Counted from the stretch's first letter, positions 25,150 through 35,703 are shown. The stretch is DNA of 43,349 bases from Desulfobacteraceae bacterium (GCA_011389515.1 JAABUA010000024.1:1-43349); one strand, 5' to 3'. Translations and numbers: made by a program. Notes: generated from the sequence alone by a model not told the origin.

Positions 25150-25252
25150 CTTTCAAACGTTTCCCTACGCAGGCATTATCCTGATCAGGTGAAAGGGTTA
25201 TCCGTTTGAATGCGGATTCTCAGCCGGTTTACCGGCACCCCTAACGAAGACT
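25150..25252 (-). ncRNA. TPP (THI-box) riboswitch
   Basis: Read on the minus strand the THI-box signatures appear in order: GGGGTGCC, CGGCTGAGA, an extended P3 arm pairing CCGCATTCAAACGG-like sequence, ACCCTTTCACCTGATCAGG, ATAATGCCTGCGTAGGGAA, with CGTT/AACG closing P1 (25246-25243 and 25161-25158). It binds thiamine pyrophosphate and should switch off thi4-thiC through the adjacent terminator. Confidence 0.95.
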
Positions 25253-25301
25253 CATAACTTTTTTTACATATCACATATCATATTCTTTGATTGAACGGGT
25301 G

Positions 25302-25742
25302 TCAAGAAGCGGTTGTATCGCCCGGGGGATCGTTTGGATACCAGGAGTTGCGTTTTTTGTGCTCCCGGTATTTAGCGGCCGCATAATTGACGTGGAAGTC
25401 GTGCCTGGCAATATACGGAAGCACCTTGGCTTTAAATGTATCAATAAGCGATTCCAGCAAAGCCGACTTTTCTTTTGCCCCGACGAACTGCCGCACATTT
25501 TTGTGTTCATATACCAATGGGTCGCCAAGTGCCGCCCGGAGTTCATCTGCCGGGGGTAGTAGTGCTTCGGTCTCTCCCCGGTAGAGCGTGGCAACCGGTA
25601 TTTCAAGGCGGGCTGTCAGGGTCACCTGCAAGCGGTCGTCCGGCAGGCGTTTGGAATCATCGAACAATTTCAACGTAATGTTGTCTTCAAGGGCAATGGT
25701 TTCCATGAGAATATTTTCAGTCGAGTATACCTGGTTGTTCAT
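25302..25742 (-). CDS. hypothetical protein, conserved-looking
   Basis: No family recognised. The protein has 146 residues, is acidic in the middle, and has no signal peptide, membrane segment or Cys motif. The N-terminal half is beta-rich (METIALEDNITLKLFDDSKRL, then LQVTLTARLEIPV), and the C-terminal half is helical and basic, ending with a flexible Pro/Asp/Ser tail. GAAAGG lies before the ATG. It follows the YycJ-like gene by 38 bases on the same strand and is probably the last gene of a dut-yycJ-hypothetical unit. It ends just upstream of the TPP riboswitch. Confidence 0.65.
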   Translation of the reverse strand: MNNQVYSTENILMETIALEDNITLKLFDDSKRLPDDRLQVTLTARLEIPVATLYRGETEALLPPADELRAALGDPLVYEHKNVRQFVGAKEKSALLESLIDTFKAKVLPYIARHDFHVNYAAAKYREHKKRNSWYPNDPPGDTTAS

Positions 25743-25780
25743 AAATGCCTTTCATGCAACGTTCTTGTTGTGTTGACGCG

Positions 25781-26596
25781 TTATAAATCAAATTGAAGCG
25801 TCTCTCCGCAGGCATCCTGGAAGGCAACACTAAATTTGGTCGGATACCGGCCGCATCGTTCGGCAACCACGCTTAACGCCTTTTCCGGCGTGTTGTTGGT
25901 CCCGCTGATATGGGCCAGGATGACGTGCTCGAGCCGTTCATGGATAATATCCATAAGCAGTTCTTTCGCCGATTCGTTGGACAGGTGCCCGTTACGCCCC
26001 TTTATCCGCTGTTTTGTGGGCCATGGATAGGGGCCTTGCGCAAGCATTACCGGATCGTGGTTTGCTTCGAGCACAATGTGGGTGCAGTCCCGTAGATGCT
26101 GCCGGACCATTCCCGTTGCAATGCCCAGGTCCGTAGCGATGGCAATTTTGCAGGAGCCTGTCCGGATGGTGAAACCGGCCGGGGATGCCGCATCGTGGGA
26201 AACGGAAAATGGATGGATTTCAAGGTCATTGATCCGAAAGGGCATTCCGCATTCAAATGGATGGATGGCTCCTATCGTGCCAATGACGTTTTTTGCGGCG
26301 TCAAGGGTTTCCGGTGCAATATGAACGGGGATGCCAAAGCGGCGGGCAAGCACCCCGACGCCATGGATATGGTCCCTGTGCTCGTGGGAAACAACGATGG
26401 CATCCAGTTTTTGCGGATTGAGGCCTCGTTGCTTCATGCGTCGTTCAATTTCAATGCCGGAAAGCCCGGCATCAAAAAGAACGGAAGTGTTTCCGGAAGA
26501 AAGGTAAATGCTGTTGCCCCTGCTGCCGCTGGCAAGCATGCATAAACCAGGGCAGGGGATTTGCGTGGTTATTTTTGCGCCTGCAGTCCTTTTCAT
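25781..26596 (-). CDS. YycJ/WalJ-like metallo-beta-lactamase-fold hydrolase
   Basis: MBL-fold protein of 271 residues. [17 protein letters not shown] near the N-terminus and VLFDAGLSG are typical of YycJ-like proteins, which have been linked to cell-wall/DNA-repair phenotypes in Firmicutes. The metal motif is [10 protein letters not shown] (HxHxDH), and later [17 protein letters not shown] and EANHD supply further ligands. Nuclease or phosphodiesterase activity is likely, target unknown. The ATG overlaps the dut stop (ATGA), so the two are translationally coupled. Confidence 0.85.
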   Translation of the reverse strand: MKRTAGAKITTQIPCPGLCMLASGSRGNSIYLSSGNTSVLFDAGLSGIEIERRMKQRGLNPQKLDAIVVSHEHRDHIHGVGVLARRFGIPVHIAPETLDAAKNVIGTIGAIHPFECGMPFRINDLEIHPFSVSHDAASPAGFTIRTGSCKIAIATDLGIATGMVRQHLRDCTHIVLEANHDPVMLAQGPYPWPTKQRIKGRNGHLSNESAKELLMDIIHERLEHVILAHISGTNNTPEKALSVVAERCGRYPTKFSVAFQDACGETLQFDL

Positions 26597-27051
26597 ACGC
26601 CCGTGTGTCCAAAGCCGCCGTCGCTGCGATCGGATTTGTCCAGCACATCAACGAGTGCAAGACTGACCCGGCATATTCGGTTGACAACCATCTGGGCAAT
26701 CCGGTCGGCCCGGTTGCAGGTAAAGGCCTCTTTGCCGAGATTGATAAGCGGTATCTTGATTTCTCCCCGGTAATCGGCGTCGATGGTCCCCGGCGAATTG
26801 ATAAGCCCGATGCCGTGTTTTACAGCAAGTCCGCTGCGGGGCCGGATTTGCGCCTCAAAACCTTCGGGCAGACTTATGGCGATGCCTGTCGGGATAAGCC
26901 GGATTTCACCCGGCTCCAGGATTACGGGCGCTTCAACAGCGGCACAGATATCCATGCCTGCGGAATGGGGGGTCATGTAGCGGGGAAGCGGAATATCCGC
27001 ATCCTGTTCCGGGCTGATGCGCCGGCAATGGATCACTGTTTTTTCAGACAT
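26593..27051 (-). CDS. dut: deoxyuridine 5'-triphosphate nucleotidohydrolase (dUTPase)
   Basis: Trimeric dUTPase of 152 residues hydrolysing dUTP to dUMP and PPi, which keeps uracil out of DNA and feeds thymidylate synthesis. The motifs are intact: HSAGMDICA (I), RPRSGLAVK (II), [14 protein letters not shown] (III), [10 protein letters not shown] (IV) and SDGGFGHTG (V). Length is normal. No good ribosome site is visible at the start. It lies 80 bases downstream of pnp, beyond a hairpin, and overlaps the YycJ-like gene. Confidence 0.95.
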   Translation of the reverse strand: MSEKTVIHCRRISPEQDADIPLPRYMTPHSAGMDICAAVEAPVILEPGEIRLIPTGIAISLPEGFEAQIRPRSGLAVKHGIGLINSPGTIDADYRGEIKIPLINLGKEAFTCNRADRIAQMVVNRICRVSLALVDVLDKSDRSDGGFGHTGV

Positions 27052-27101
27052 CTGAAAGGTCTTCAGCGATTGCAGGGTTTACAGTAGAAAAAAATGCGAA
27101 A

Positions 27102-27126
27102 CCGGCGCAAAGAATCCTTGCGCCGG
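27102..27126 (-). terminator. hairpin/terminator between pnp and dut
   Basis: CCGGCGCAA (27102-27110) and TTGCGCCGG (27118-27126) form a perfect 9-bp stem with a 7-base loop. On the minus strand a T run comes after about ten bases, so termination may be partial and allow some dut read-through. Confidence 0.6.
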
Positions 27127-27131
27127 CAATT

Positions 27132-29366
27132 TTACTTTGTTTCTTCGGCAGACGGTTTCCGGTTGTCTCTCGGATTTCGGCTACGGCTGTCCCTGTTCCT
27201 GTTGGACCCGCCGCCACCGGGCCTCCCGCCCCGGCCGCCGCCCCGGTTTTCACCGCCGCCGGGTGGTGTTTCAGCGGCACCTTCAGGTGCTTCGAGCGTT
27301 GCCTTGTGGCTCAGGCGGATTTTTCCGTCCCTGGAGATATCAATTACCTTGACGGTCAGCTTTTCACCTTCCTTGATGACATCGGTGACGCTTTTTACCC
27401 GGTAGTGGGCCAACTCGGAGATGTGAACAAGCCCTTCGGTTTTCGGCTTGATCTGCACAAAGGCGCCGAAGTCGGTTGTTCTGACAACGGTTCCTTCAAA
27501 AACCGCACCGATTTCCGGATCGGAGCCGATATCAATAACCATCTGCTCGGCTTTCGCAGCCTCTTCCTGTGAGAAAGCGGCAATTTTTACCGTACCCGTG
27601 TCATCGATGGAAATCTGGGTGTTTGTTTCGGTCTGGAGCGCCCGAATGTTTTTGCCTCCGGGGCCGATGATTTCACCAATGCGTTCCGGGTTGACCTTTA
27701 CGGTTACCACGATGGGCGCATAAGGGGAAAGCGCTTCCCTGTGGTCGCTGATGGTTTCCGCCATTTTGTCAAGGATGTGAAGTCTTCCGGCCTTTGCCTG
27801 TGAAAGCGCTTTTTCCATTATCTCACGGGAAAGCTCGGAAATCTTGATGTCCATCTGAAGGGCGGTTATTCCGTTTCTGGTCCCCGTTACCTTGAAGTCC
27901 ATGTCGCCGAACTGGTCTTCATCTCCCAGAATGTCCGACAGGATGAAGGTCTCGCCGTCTTCGGCAATCAGGCCCATTGCGATGCCGGATACCGGTTCTT
28001 TGATGGGGACGCCGCCGTCCATGAGTGCCATGGAAGATGCGCAAACCGTGGCCATGGATGAAGAACCGTTGGATTCTAACACTTCGGCAACAATGCGAAT
28101 GGTATAGTCAAAATCTTCCTTGTTCGGCAGGACCCTTTCAAGGGCACGTTTGGCAAGGGCTCCGTGCCCGATATCGCGCCTGCTCGGTCCCATGAAACGC
28201 TTTACCTCTCCCACGGAATAGGGGGGGAAGTTGTAATGGAGCATGAACGCGGAGGTCTCATCGCCGATCAGCGTTTCGATTCGCTGCTCATCGTGGGAAG
28301 AGCCGAGGGTCAATGCGGAAAGCACCTGTGTTTCACCGCGGGTAAAAAGTGCGCTGCCGTGAACGCGCGGAAGAACAGCGGTTTCGCAGGAAATGGCGCG
28401 TATTTCATCCAGTTTCCGGTTGCCGATCCGGCGCTGCTCCTTGACGATCATGTTTCTTGAAATGGATTTGACGAGATCACGAAAGGCTTCGGAGGTTTCA
28501 GATCTGCGGTCGGCATATTCTTCGCCCATGGCCTCGATAACCGCCGTTTTTGCATCCGACAGCGCGCTCCGGCGCTCAATCTTTTCTGCAACGTTCAAGG
28601 CGTCAATAATTTTATCATAGGAGAGCGCTTTGACCCTTTCAGAAAGTGCGGCGTCCTTCTCCGGCAGGGCAAATTCGCGCTTGGCTTTTCCGATGGCTTC
28701 TTGCAGTTTTTCCTGGATATCGATGAGGGGCTGCATCTGCTGATGGGCAAAGAAAATGGCCTCTATCATGTCCGATTCGGGAACGAACTCGCTCCCGCCT
28801 TCCACCATGATAATGCCGGTTTTCGAACCCGCCACGATCAGGTTGATGTCGGATTTTTCGGCCTGCTCAATGGGCGGGTTAATCACGAAACGGCCGTCGA
28901 TGCGCCCGACACGAACGCTGGCAATGGGTCCGTTGAACGGAATTTCCGATATCGTCAGGGCGGCCGAGGTGCCGATCATGGCAAGGATGTCCGGTTCATG
29001 GATCTTGTCCATCGAGAGCACCGTTGCAATCACCTGGGTTTCGTAGTTATAGCCTTTGGGGAAAAGGGGACGGATAGGCCTGTCCGTCAGTCTGGCGGTC
29101 AGGGTCTCCTTTTCGCTGGGGCGACCGATTTCACGGCGGAAATAGTTGCCGGGAATACGCCCCGCGGAGTAGATTTTTTCCTGGTAATCCACGCTCAAGG
29201 GCAAGAAAGACGCGTTCAGATTCGGTTCATCAGCGGAAGAAACGGTTACCAGCACGATGGTTTCACCATACTGTACAACGACCGAACCGGAAGCCTGTTT
29301 GGCCAGTTTGCCGGCCTGTATGCTCAGCGTTTCGTCGCCGATTACGGTTTTAAATACAATTTCCAT
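27132..29366 (-). CDS. pnp: polyribonucleotide nucleotidyltransferase (PNPase)
   Basis: 3'-5' phosphorolytic exoribonuclease of 744 residues. Order: first RNase PH domain (~1-140), linker helices, second RNase PH domain (~320-540; [19 protein letters not shown] and [16 protein letters not shown]), KH domain ([15 protein letters not shown]) at ~555-610, S1 domain ([18 protein letters not shown]) at ~620-690, then a Gly/Arg/Asn-rich tail of about 45 residues ([18 protein letters not shown]). The tail is longer and more RGG-like than in E. coli and may bind RNA or partners. AGGAG precedes the ATG. It is last in the rimP-to-pnp operon. Confidence 0.97.
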   Translation of the reverse strand: MEIVFKTVIGDETLSIQAGKLAKQASGSVVVQYGETIVLVTVSSADEPNLNASFLPLSVDYQEKIYSAGRIPGNYFRREIGRPSEKETLTARLTDRPIRPLFPKGYNYETQVIATVLSMDKIHEPDILAMIGTSAALTISEIPFNGPIASVRVGRIDGRFVINPPIEQAEKSDINLIVAGSKTGIIMVEGGSEFVPESDMIEAIFFAHQQMQPLIDIQEKLQEAIGKAKREFALPEKDAALSERVKALSYDKIIDALNVAEKIERRSALSDAKTAVIEAMGEEYADRRSETSEAFRDLVKSISRNMIVKEQRRIGNRKLDEIRAISCETAVLPRVHGSALFTRGETQVLSALTLGSSHDEQRIETLIGDETSAFMLHYNFPPYSVGEVKRFMGPSRRDIGHGALAKRALERVLPNKEDFDYTIRIVAEVLESNGSSSMATVCASSMALMDGGVPIKEPVSGIAMGLIAEDGETFILSDILGDEDQFGDMDFKVTGTRNGITALQMDIKISELSREIMEKALSQAKAGRLHILDKMAETISDHREALSPYAPIVVTVKVNPERIGEIIGPGGKNIRALQTETNTQISIDDTGTVKIAAFSQEEAAKAEQMVIDIGSDPEIGAVFEGTVVRTTDFGAFVQIKPKTEGLVHISELAHYRVKSVTDVIKEGEKLTVKVIDISRDGKIRLSHKATLEAPEGAAETPPGGGENRGGGRGGRPGGGGSNRNRDSRSRNPRDNRKPSAEETK

Positions 29367-29466
29367 TTTTTACTCCTGTTCACAACCCGTTTCCTCAAAT
29401 TTCGTGTCGTTTCAATAATGAACTGAAAAATCAGCGGTTGCGCTTTTTTAATAGTGATTTGTTCAT

Positions 29467-29514
29467 GTCCTTCCAGAAAGGGCGGTTTTGTTCAACCGCC
29501 TTTTCCGGAAGGAC
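29467..29514 (-). promoter_or_regulatory. long hairpin in the rpsO-pnp intergenic region (pnp leader)
   Basis: GTCCTTCC (29467-29474) pairs with GGAAGGAC (29507-29514) and continues inward through about 13 more pairs with one mismatch and one G-T pair to a 6-base loop. No U run follows on the minus strand, so it is more like the RNase III-processed stem in the E. coli pnp leader, through which PNPase controls its own mRNA, than a terminator. Function is inferred from position and form. Confidence 0.55.
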
Positions 29515-29640
29515 ACTGGTTAATTGTGCAGCAACATCGCAAGCCTTTCGCGCGGTTTTCGACTGCGAATACTGCTTTTTATTACAGCAGCCGGGACAGC
29601 AACCATGCTGCCTTTACCCATTGGGAATAAAGCCAATCTG

Positions 29641-29910
29641 TTACTTTCGGATGCCAAGCTGTGCAATGATATTCCGGTAGCGCGCGGGATCTTTGCCTTT
29701 CACATAGGTCAGCAGGCGGCGGCGCTTCCCAACCATCATCAGCAGGCCCCGCCTGGAATGATGGTCCTTTTTGTGGGTTTTCAGGTGCTCCGTAAGATTG
29801 GTGATGCGTTCCGTGAGCAGTGCGATCTGCACATCCGGAGAGCCGGTATCCGTATCATGAGTTTTGAAGCTTTCGATGATTTCTCTTTTTCTATCTTCCG
29901 TTAAATTCAC
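29641..29910 (-). CDS. rpsO: 30S ribosomal protein S15
   Basis: Primary 16S-rRNA-binding protein uS15, 89 residues, the exact E. coli length. [16 protein letters not shown] and [17 protein letters not shown] are diagnostic. AGGAGG precedes the ATG. It lies between truB and pnp, as in E. coli. The 5' leader, where S15 autoregulates in many bacteria, is short here and I could not recognise a known S15 motif. Confidence 0.97.
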   Translation of the reverse strand: MNLTEDRKREIIESFKTHDTDTGSPDVQIALLTERITNLTEHLKTHKKDHHSRRGLLMMVGKRRRLLTYVKGKDPARYRNIIAQLGIRK

Positions 29911-29991
29911 TTCTTCCTCCTGTATGAATAAAATGTAAGTCCGTTATGAATATAATAAGCTTGTTATTTTCATCGTACCATACCACAGGTA

Positions 29992-30936
29992 TCAATTATA
30001 ATGAAACACGCAACAGTATTTATAATCCATTTTGTTTTCAGATTCCACGAGCACTGCAATCAAGCGGCCGCCTGGTGTTGTGATCTTGATGTACGGCTGT
30101 TTTTCCTGCCGGTTGTCAAAACCGGAAAAATCATCTGCCGTAAGCGGTCTGCCATGTGCCACTTTTTTTTCCATGCCTTCGTCGGCCTCATAGGACGGCA
30201 TTCCTTTCAACGCGTCGGCCATGGATAGTACATAGCGTTCAACTTGATCCGCGCTTTTAGCCTTCTCCAGCTCTGAGAGGGAGACAGCTTCATCCCGGCT
30301 GAAACAGCTGCTCGCCATGCGATCAAGTTTTCGCAGGTGGCCGCCGCATCCGAGCCTTTCACCGATGTCCGCACATAATGTCCGGATATACGTGCCTCCG
30401 GAACACTCAACTTCAAAATCAATATCCGGAAGGCAAATTTCCCGGATTTCAATATTTGAAATATGAATCGCCCGGGCCGGTTTCTGTATTATGTTGCCAT
30501 TTCTGGCATGCCGGTACAACGGCACACCGTTGTATTTCAAGGCCGAGTATGCCGGCGGGAATTGCATGTGGTCCCCGATGAACCTTGAGAATACATCATG
30601 AATGACGCTCTCGGAGATGCTCCCCACCGGTTTTTCAAAAACCACGTTTCCGGTGTGGTCCTGGGTATCGGTCGCGGTACCCAGTTTCAGGGTGGCGGCA
30701 TATTTTTTCCGGCCATGAAGAAAAAATTGCGAAAGCCGCGTACCCTTGTTTATGGGGCAGACCAGCACCCCCGTGGCGAAGGGGTCGAGGGTGCCAGCAT
30801 GCCCGACTTTGTTTATTCCCGGCAGACGTTTTATTCGCCGGACGACGGCAGCGGATGTCATATCTGCCGGTTTATCCACCACGATAACGCCGCCGGTCAA
30901 AAGGCCGCCGGTATCGGTTGTTTTTCTTCTGCTCAT
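29992..30936 (-). CDS. truB: tRNA pseudouridine(55) synthase
   Basis: Makes pseudouridine 55 in the T-loop of tRNAs. 314 residues, with catalytic Asp51 in GHAGTLDPFATGVL, then YSALKYNG and CSGGTYIRTLCADIGE blocks, and a shorter PUA-like C-terminal region. It lies between nrnA and rpsO. The start has only a weak ribosome site (GGAC), and the gap to nrnA is 20 bases, so reinitiation from upstream is likely. Confidence 0.95.
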   Translation of the reverse strand: MSRRKTTDTGGLLTGGVIVVDKPADMTSAAVVRRIKRLPGINKVGHAGTLDPFATGVLVCPINKGTRLSQFFLHGRKKYAATLKLGTATDTQDHTGNVVFEKPVGSISESVIHDVFSRFIGDHMQFPPAYSALKYNGVPLYRHARNGNIIQKPARAIHISNIEIREICLPDIDFEVECSGGTYIRTLCADIGERLGCGGHLRKLDRMASSCFSRDEAVSLSELEKAKSADQVERYVLSMADALKGMPSYEADEGMEKKVAHGRPLTADDFSGFDNRQEKQPYIKITTPGGRLIAVLVESENKMDYKYCCVFHYN

Positions 30937-30956
30937 TTTAGTGGACTGTCCAAAGG

Positions 30957-31928
30957 CTATCGGCGGCTTGACATGGAAAAAAGCTTCTGTTTCAGCTCCG
31001 GCAGTGTTGCGTACACATCGAAGCCCGCAGCAGATATATGTCCGCCGCCCCCGAAAGCCGCTGCAATGCGGGAAACATTTACGGAGCCGTCGGAACGAAG
31101 GCTTACATGATAATGGCTTCCGGACTGCCCCGCCTTTTTACCGTTTTTCCGTTCATAGAGAAGCGCCGCGACCTTTACGCTTTCAATCCGCTTGGCGTAA
31201 TTGATCAGTCCATTGACATCGGCAATTTCGGTTCCGGAGGCATTGAGCATGTTCTGTGTCAGGGTCATGATCGAAAAAGCCCCGTCTTCCGAAAGCTCGA
31301 TCGTATCGAAAAGCATCGTCAACAGCTTGATTCTGTTCAACGATATGGTTTCATATACATGGTGGGCCACCGTGTGCGGATCGGCACCCGCCGCCACCAT
31401 TTCATGGCTGATTCGGAATGATTCCTGCGTGGTGTTGGAAAACCGGAAAGAGCCCGTATCCGCCATTATTCCCGTGTAAATCGCATATGCCATGGCCATG
31501 GTAACCGGCACATTGAGTTCTTTGATCAATCGGTAAATAATTTCGGCGGTTGAAGATGCATTTGCATCAATGAGCTGGTAATTGCCAAATCGATTATTCG
31601 TAATATGATGATCGATATTGATAACCACGGGTATCCGGCTGATCGCTTCCGCTGCAACTCCTATCCGCTGCAGATCGGAGCAGTCAAGAATTACCGCTGT
31701 ATCATACGACGCTATATCGCCTGGTTCCTGCTTGATCCTGTGTATTGACGGTAAAAATTGATACACGGCAGGCATGGGGCTCTGGTTGAACAGCTGCACC
31801 TTCTTTTTCATGGACTCGAGGGCTAGCCCGAGACCCAACATGGCTCCGATGGCGTCTCCGTCAGGATTTACATGCGAAACCAGCAGGACCTGCTTACTCT
31901 TTATCAGTTGGGCTATGATCTGTTTCAT
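30957..31928 (-). CDS. nrnA: bifunctional oligoribonuclease/PAP phosphatase, NrnA-like (DHH)
   Basis: DHH/DHHA1 phosphoesterase of 323 residues that degrades nano-RNA and dephosphorylates pAp, the by-product of PAPS metabolism. Motif SHVNPDGDAIGA holds His19, Asp23 and Asp25; VILDCSD has Asp82; NIDHHITN supplies Asp106-His108; and GGGGHISAAGF marks the C-terminal DHHA1 domain. Its ATG lies 35 bases inside rbfA and is preceded by AAGGA, so the overlap is real. The rbfA-nrnA-truB order is common outside enterobacteria. Confidence 0.93.
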   Translation of the reverse strand: MKQIIAQLIKSKQVLLVSHVNPDGDAIGAMLGLGLALESMKKKVQLFNQSPMPAVYQFLPSIHRIKQEPGDIASYDTAVILDCSDLQRIGVAAEAISRIPVVINIDHHITNNRFGNYQLIDANASSTAEIIYRLIKELNVPVTMAMAYAIYTGIMADTGSFRFSNTTQESFRISHEMVAAGADPHTVAHHVYETISLNRIKLLTMLFDTIELSEDGAFSIMTLTQNMLNASGTEIADVNGLINYAKRIESVKVAALLYERKNGKKAGQSGSHYHVSLRSDGSVNVSRIAAAFGGGGHISAAGFDVYATLPELKQKLFSMSSRR

Positions 31929-32265
31929 TTTCCTTATTCAGCTGCTTTATCACCGTATCCATATGAATCGCGTAATCAATCGATTCATCATACAGAAACT
32001 GGAGATCCGGCATGTATCGCAACTCGAGTTCCCCTGCGAGCGTCTTTTTGATAAATCCATGCGCCTTTTTAAACCCTTTGGCGGCGTCTTCCGGATTCCC
32101 GGAGGTTGCAAAATACACCCTCGCAAGTTTCAGATCCTTCGTCATTTTAACGCCGGTGATGGTAACCGGGTCAAGCCGCGGATCCTTTATGGATTTCCGC
32201 AGTATGTCAAAAAGGGCTCCTTGTATCAGTACCCCCACTCTTTCTGCTCTTGCGTAAGGCTTCAT
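31894..32265 (-). CDS. rbfA: 30S ribosome-binding factor A
   Basis: Small KH-like protein of 123 residues that helps mature 16S rRNA and is needed at low temperature. Recognised by KDPRLDPVTITGVKMTKDLK, the ARVYFATSG strand and ELRYMPDLQFLYDES near the C-terminus. Its ATG overlaps the DUF503 gene stop (ATGA) and its end overlaps nrnA by 35 bases, so three genes are tightly coupled. Confidence 0.93.
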   Translation of the reverse strand: MKPYARAERVGVLIQGALFDILRKSIKDPRLDPVTITGVKMTKDLKLARVYFATSGNPEDAAKGFKKAHGFIKKTLAGELELRYMPDLQFLYDESIDYAIHMDTVIKQLNKENETDHSPTDKE

Positions 32266-32549
32266 ATGGTTATGATCTCCACCTGCGTATCGACAATTTC
32301 CGCAAGGGATAAATTATCTATAAATTCAAACATTTTATCTATATTCGAGTTGATTCTTCGCCGGTCGTTTCCGACAAAGGCGAACCCGATTTCAGCCCGC
32401 TTGTGCACATCGTTCAAGTCAACTTCTGCGATACTCACGTTGTACGTGTTCCTGACCCGGGCCAGAATCGACTTGACGATCTTGCGCTTCTCCTTCAACG
32501 AGTGGCAATGATTCGTGTTGAATGTTATGGTGCCTGTTCCAATCACCAT
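32262..32549 (-). CDS. ylxP: DUF503 protein (YlxP-like)
   Basis: Protein of 95 residues in the DUF503/YlxP family, a ferredoxin-like fold found next to infB and rbfA in many bacteria and linked to ribosome assembly. NTNHCHSLKEKRKIVKSILARVRNTYNVSIAEV (residues ~10-42, conserved core) and LNDVHKRAEIGFAFV are typical. It is not in E. coli. It overlaps rbfA by four bases and follows infB by 72. Confidence 0.9.
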   Translation of the reverse strand: MVIGTGTITFNTNHCHSLKEKRKIVKSILARVRNTYNVSIAEVDLNDVHKRAEIGFAFVGNDRRRINSNIDKMFEFIDNLSLAEIVDTQVEIITI

Positions 32550-32621
32550 GGTTTTTACAGTTTGTAGGCAAAAAGGCCGTTACTGCAAAGGCGCCGGATC
32601 ACCTGCGGACAGCTCTGCATA

Positions 32622-35486
32622 TTATTCAAGTACGGGTTTGACTTCTTCAAGGTAGTAGCACTCAATAACGTCGCCAATTTTGACATCGTTGAATTTTTCA
32701 ATACCGATGCCGCATTCGTAGTTATGGAGCACTTCCTTGACATCATCTTTGAATCGTCTCAATGAAGCAATTTTGCCATCATGAACCACAATTCCGTCAC
32801 GAACAATGCGGATGGACTGGTTCCGCTGAATTTTTCCGTCGGTTACCATGCAGCCTGCGACGGCGCCGGCACTGGGAACAACAAATACCTGGCGGACTTC
32901 GGCCCGGCCGATGACCCGTTCCTTGTACGTTGATGCCATCAGCCCCAGCATTGCATCTTTTATTTCCTTGATGGCATCGTATATTATATCATAATATCGT
33001 ATATTTACCTGCTCTTCTTCGGCCATCTGGGCCACTTTGCCGGTCGGCCGCACATTGAAGCCCAAAATAATGGCATTGGAGACAGCGGCCAGGGAAATAT
33101 CCGATTCGTGGATCGTACCCGTAGCCGAATGGATGACGTTGATTTTCACCTCATCCGTGGACAGCTTGGTCAGTGAATCCTTCAACGCTTCAATGGAACC
33201 CTGGACATCGGCCTTGATTATCAAGTTCAGGTCTTTCACCTCACCGGTCAGCATTTTTTCATACAACTTGTCCAGGCTCATCCGGCTTGTTTTTGCCAGA
33301 TCCAGTGAGCGCTGTTTCTGGAGCCGATGTTCGCTGACATGCTTTGCATCTTTTTCATCGGCAACAACGATGAGTTCATCGCCTGCCATCGGAACCCCGG
33401 TGAGACCGATGATTTCAACGGGAAATGAAGGGCCGGCCTCCTTTATGGGATTGCCCTTGTCATCGAACATGGCCCGTATTTTGCCGTAATACATACCGGC
33501 GACAATCGCTTGACCGGTGTGCAGGGTGCCTTCATTGACGAGCACCGTTGCCACGGGACCCCGCCCGGTTTCAAGTTTCGATTCAATGACATAACCCCTG
33601 GCGCGCTTGTTGGGGTTGGCCTTGAGTTCAAGCACTTCTGACTGCAGGATGATCATTTCAAGCAGTTCATCGATGCCGGATTGTTCCTTGGCGGACACCT
33701 CGACAAAAATCGAATCCCCGCCCCAGTCTTCGGGCACCAGTCCTTTTTCGGCGAGTTCCCGCTTGATCCGATCGGGTTCGGCGCCGGGTTTGTCGATCTT
33801 GTTTATTGCCACAATGATCGGCACGCCTGCCACCCTTGAATGGTCGATGGCTTCGATGGTCTGTGGCATGACACCGTCGTCTGCGGCCACCACCAGGATA
33901 ACGATATCGGTCACCTGTGCCCCGCGTCCCCGCATGGCGGTAAATGCCTCGTGCCCCGGTGTGTCCAGAAAAACAATGTCCCCGCTTTCATGCGGCACGT
34001 GGTAGGCGCCTATATGCTGCGTGATCCCTCCGGCCTCACTGTCTGCCACCTTTGTTTTTCGTATTACGTCAAGCAACGATGTCTTGCCGTGATCCACATG
34101 CCCCATGATGGTGACAACCGGCGGCCTACCCTGAAGCTGTTCCGGAGAATCCTGCTCGATCTTGATGATGGCATCTTCTTCAAAGGACGCACGTTCCACT
34201 TCAAAATCGAATTCGCCTGCCAGCAGGTTCGCCGTATCATAATCAATGGTCTGGTTGATGGTGACCATGACATCCATGCCCATGAGCTTTTTGATCAACT
34301 CGCTTCCCTTGATGCCCATCCTTTTCGCCAGATCGGCCAGTACGATGGTGTCGTCAACCTTGATGCGACGTTTGATGGCCTTTGGAATTGTGATCTGGGT
34401 CTTGTCCGTTACGGGTCGTGAGGCCTTGCCTTTTTTCCGCCCTTTGCGCACCCGGCCGAAACGCTGGTCATAAAGGGCATCCCCCTCGATAACTTCCTTT
34501 CGCTTGAAAGCGGTTTTTTTGCCTTTTGCCGCTTTTTCCGGAGTCTCTTCTGCGAAAGCTGCAGGCTCTGTTTTTTTCCGTTTCCCTTTTCGTGTTTCTT
34601 CCGTCTCTTTTTTGGGGGCTTGGGGTTCAAACCGTTTGTCTGCAACTTCTTCTTTGGGTGCCGGTGTTTCGTGCGCGGCTTTTTTCTGTTTTTTCTTTGG
34701 TTTTTCTTCTGCAGCCGGTTCCGGAGCAGGTGTTTCTTCCGGAGCACCTTTTTCAGGAAGGCTGATAATTTTGGCAGGCGACCCCTTGGGTTTTTTCTTG
34801 CCTTTTTTGGGTTTGGCCGGTTTTTGCTCTTTTTCCGGTTGTTCCTTTTCTGCAGGTTCTTCTTCTGCTGAAGGCTTCTCACGTTCAGCCTCGCCTGTTT
34901 CGACAGAGGCCTCATCCATTTCCGGTGCCGTTTTTTCCGCTGCCGCTTTTATTGGTTTCTCCTCACTGTCGACCGCTTCGGGTAAGGTTTCCGGTTCGGC
35001 CTCTTTCCGCGGCTTTGCCGGCTTCTGTTTTTCTTCAACCGCTTCGGGTGCTTTCGGTTCTTCTATTTTTTCGGGCTCTTCAGGTGCTTCAGGTTCAAGC
35101 CGTTCAGGTTCAACCGCTTTCGCTGTTTGCTCTTTTTCTTTCGGCGCAGGAATCGGCTCTTCCTCAACAGGCTCCGGTTTTGTTGCCGGCGCAGGTGTTT
35201 TCTCAGCTTCGGGGGCCTCCGGTTCAGCTGCAGCTTCATCACTCAAAGCGTCCTCTGCTCTGGGCTTTCTGCGACGCCGGATGATATTGGGCCGGATGCG
35301 GGTATCCTCGATGTCGGCCGTTTCCTTGCGACCGAACAAGGCGTCTTTGATCCTTGCAATTTCATTTTCTTCCAGAGAGCTCATATGGTTTTTCACTTCT
35401 ATATGATATTCCTCGAGCTTATCCAACAGCTCTCTGTTTGTCATGTTAAGCTCCCTGGCGAGCTCATATACTCTGCGTTTTGCCAT
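32622..35486 (-). CDS. infB: translation initiation factor IF-2
   Basis: GTPase of 954 residues that places initiator tRNA on the 30S subunit. Residues 1-50 are an IF2_N domain ([20 protein letters not shown]). Residues ~60-345 are a low-complexity Glu/Lys/Pro/Ala-rich region. A second IF2_N-like domain follows at ~375-425, then the G domain with GHVDHGKT at 462-469, DTPGHEAF and NKIDKP, then domains II-IV. The long acidic/basic linker is typical of deltaproteobacterial IF-2. AGGGGG lies before the ATG. A 217-base gap separates it from nusA, where other genomes have ylxR; no ylxR frame is visible. Confidence 0.97.
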   Translation of the reverse strand: MAKRRVYELARELNMTNRELLDKLEEYHIEVKNHMSSLEENEIARIKDALFGRKETADIEDTRIRPNIIRRRRKPRAEDALSDEAAAEPEAPEAEKTPAPATKPEPVEEEPIPAPKEKEQTAKAVEPERLEPEAPEEPEKIEEPKAPEAVEEKQKPAKPRKEAEPETLPEAVDSEEKPIKAAAEKTAPEMDEASVETGEAEREKPSAEEEPAEKEQPEKEQKPAKPKKGKKKPKGSPAKIISLPEKGAPEETPAPEPAAEEKPKKKQKKAAHETPAPKEEVADKRFEPQAPKKETEETRKGKRKKTEPAAFAEETPEKAAKGKKTAFKRKEVIEGDALYDQRFGRVRKGRKKGKASRPVTDKTQITIPKAIKRRIKVDDTIVLADLAKRMGIKGSELIKKLMGMDVMVTINQTIDYDTANLLAGEFDFEVERASFEEDAIIKIEQDSPEQLQGRPPVVTIMGHVDHGKTSLLDVIRKTKVADSEAGGITQHIGAYHVPHESGDIVFLDTPGHEAFTAMRGRGAQVTDIVILVVAADDGVMPQTIEAIDHSRVAGVPIIVAINKIDKPGAEPDRIKRELAEKGLVPEDWGGDSIFVEVSAKEQSGIDELLEMIILQSEVLELKANPNKRARGYVIESKLETGRGPVATVLVNEGTLHTGQAIVAGMYYGKIRAMFDDKGNPIKEAGPSFPVEIIGLTGVPMAGDELIVVADEKDAKHVSEHRLQKQRSLDLAKTSRMSLDKLYEKMLTGEVKDLNLIIKADVQGSIEALKDSLTKLSTDEVKINVIHSATGTIHESDISLAAVSNAIILGFNVRPTGKVAQMAEEEQVNIRYYDIIYDAIKEIKDAMLGLMASTYKERVIGRAEVRQVFVVPSAGAVAGCMVTDGKIQRNQSIRIVRDGIVVHDGKIASLRRFKDDVKEVLHNYECGIGIEKFNDVKIGDVIECYYLEEVKPVLE

Positions 35487-35703
35487 CCAACCCCCTTGCT
35501 TTACCTGATACCGTATAAACAGGGACCATTTCCATTTGATTTGTCATGCCGGTATTTTTACCCCGACAGGCTGTATGAGAAAGTCTGCCAAAAGCGTCCG
35601 AAAATTTTCACACATGTGTTATTCAGGTTGACGTGTTTTCAGGGCTCGCGTTTTGTGGCCATCCGGATTTCTGCCGCCCCAATTGCCCGCTGGTATTATG
35701 TTT

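Noticed and set aside
25073-25156. N-terminal extension of Thi4
   Set aside because: It would translate the riboswitch terminator hairpin; AAGGAGG supports 25072.
34504-35406. 300-codon Ser/Phe-rich plus-strand frame
   Set aside because: It is the complement of the Glu/Lys/Pro-rich IF-2 linker; the repetitive composition explains the open frame.
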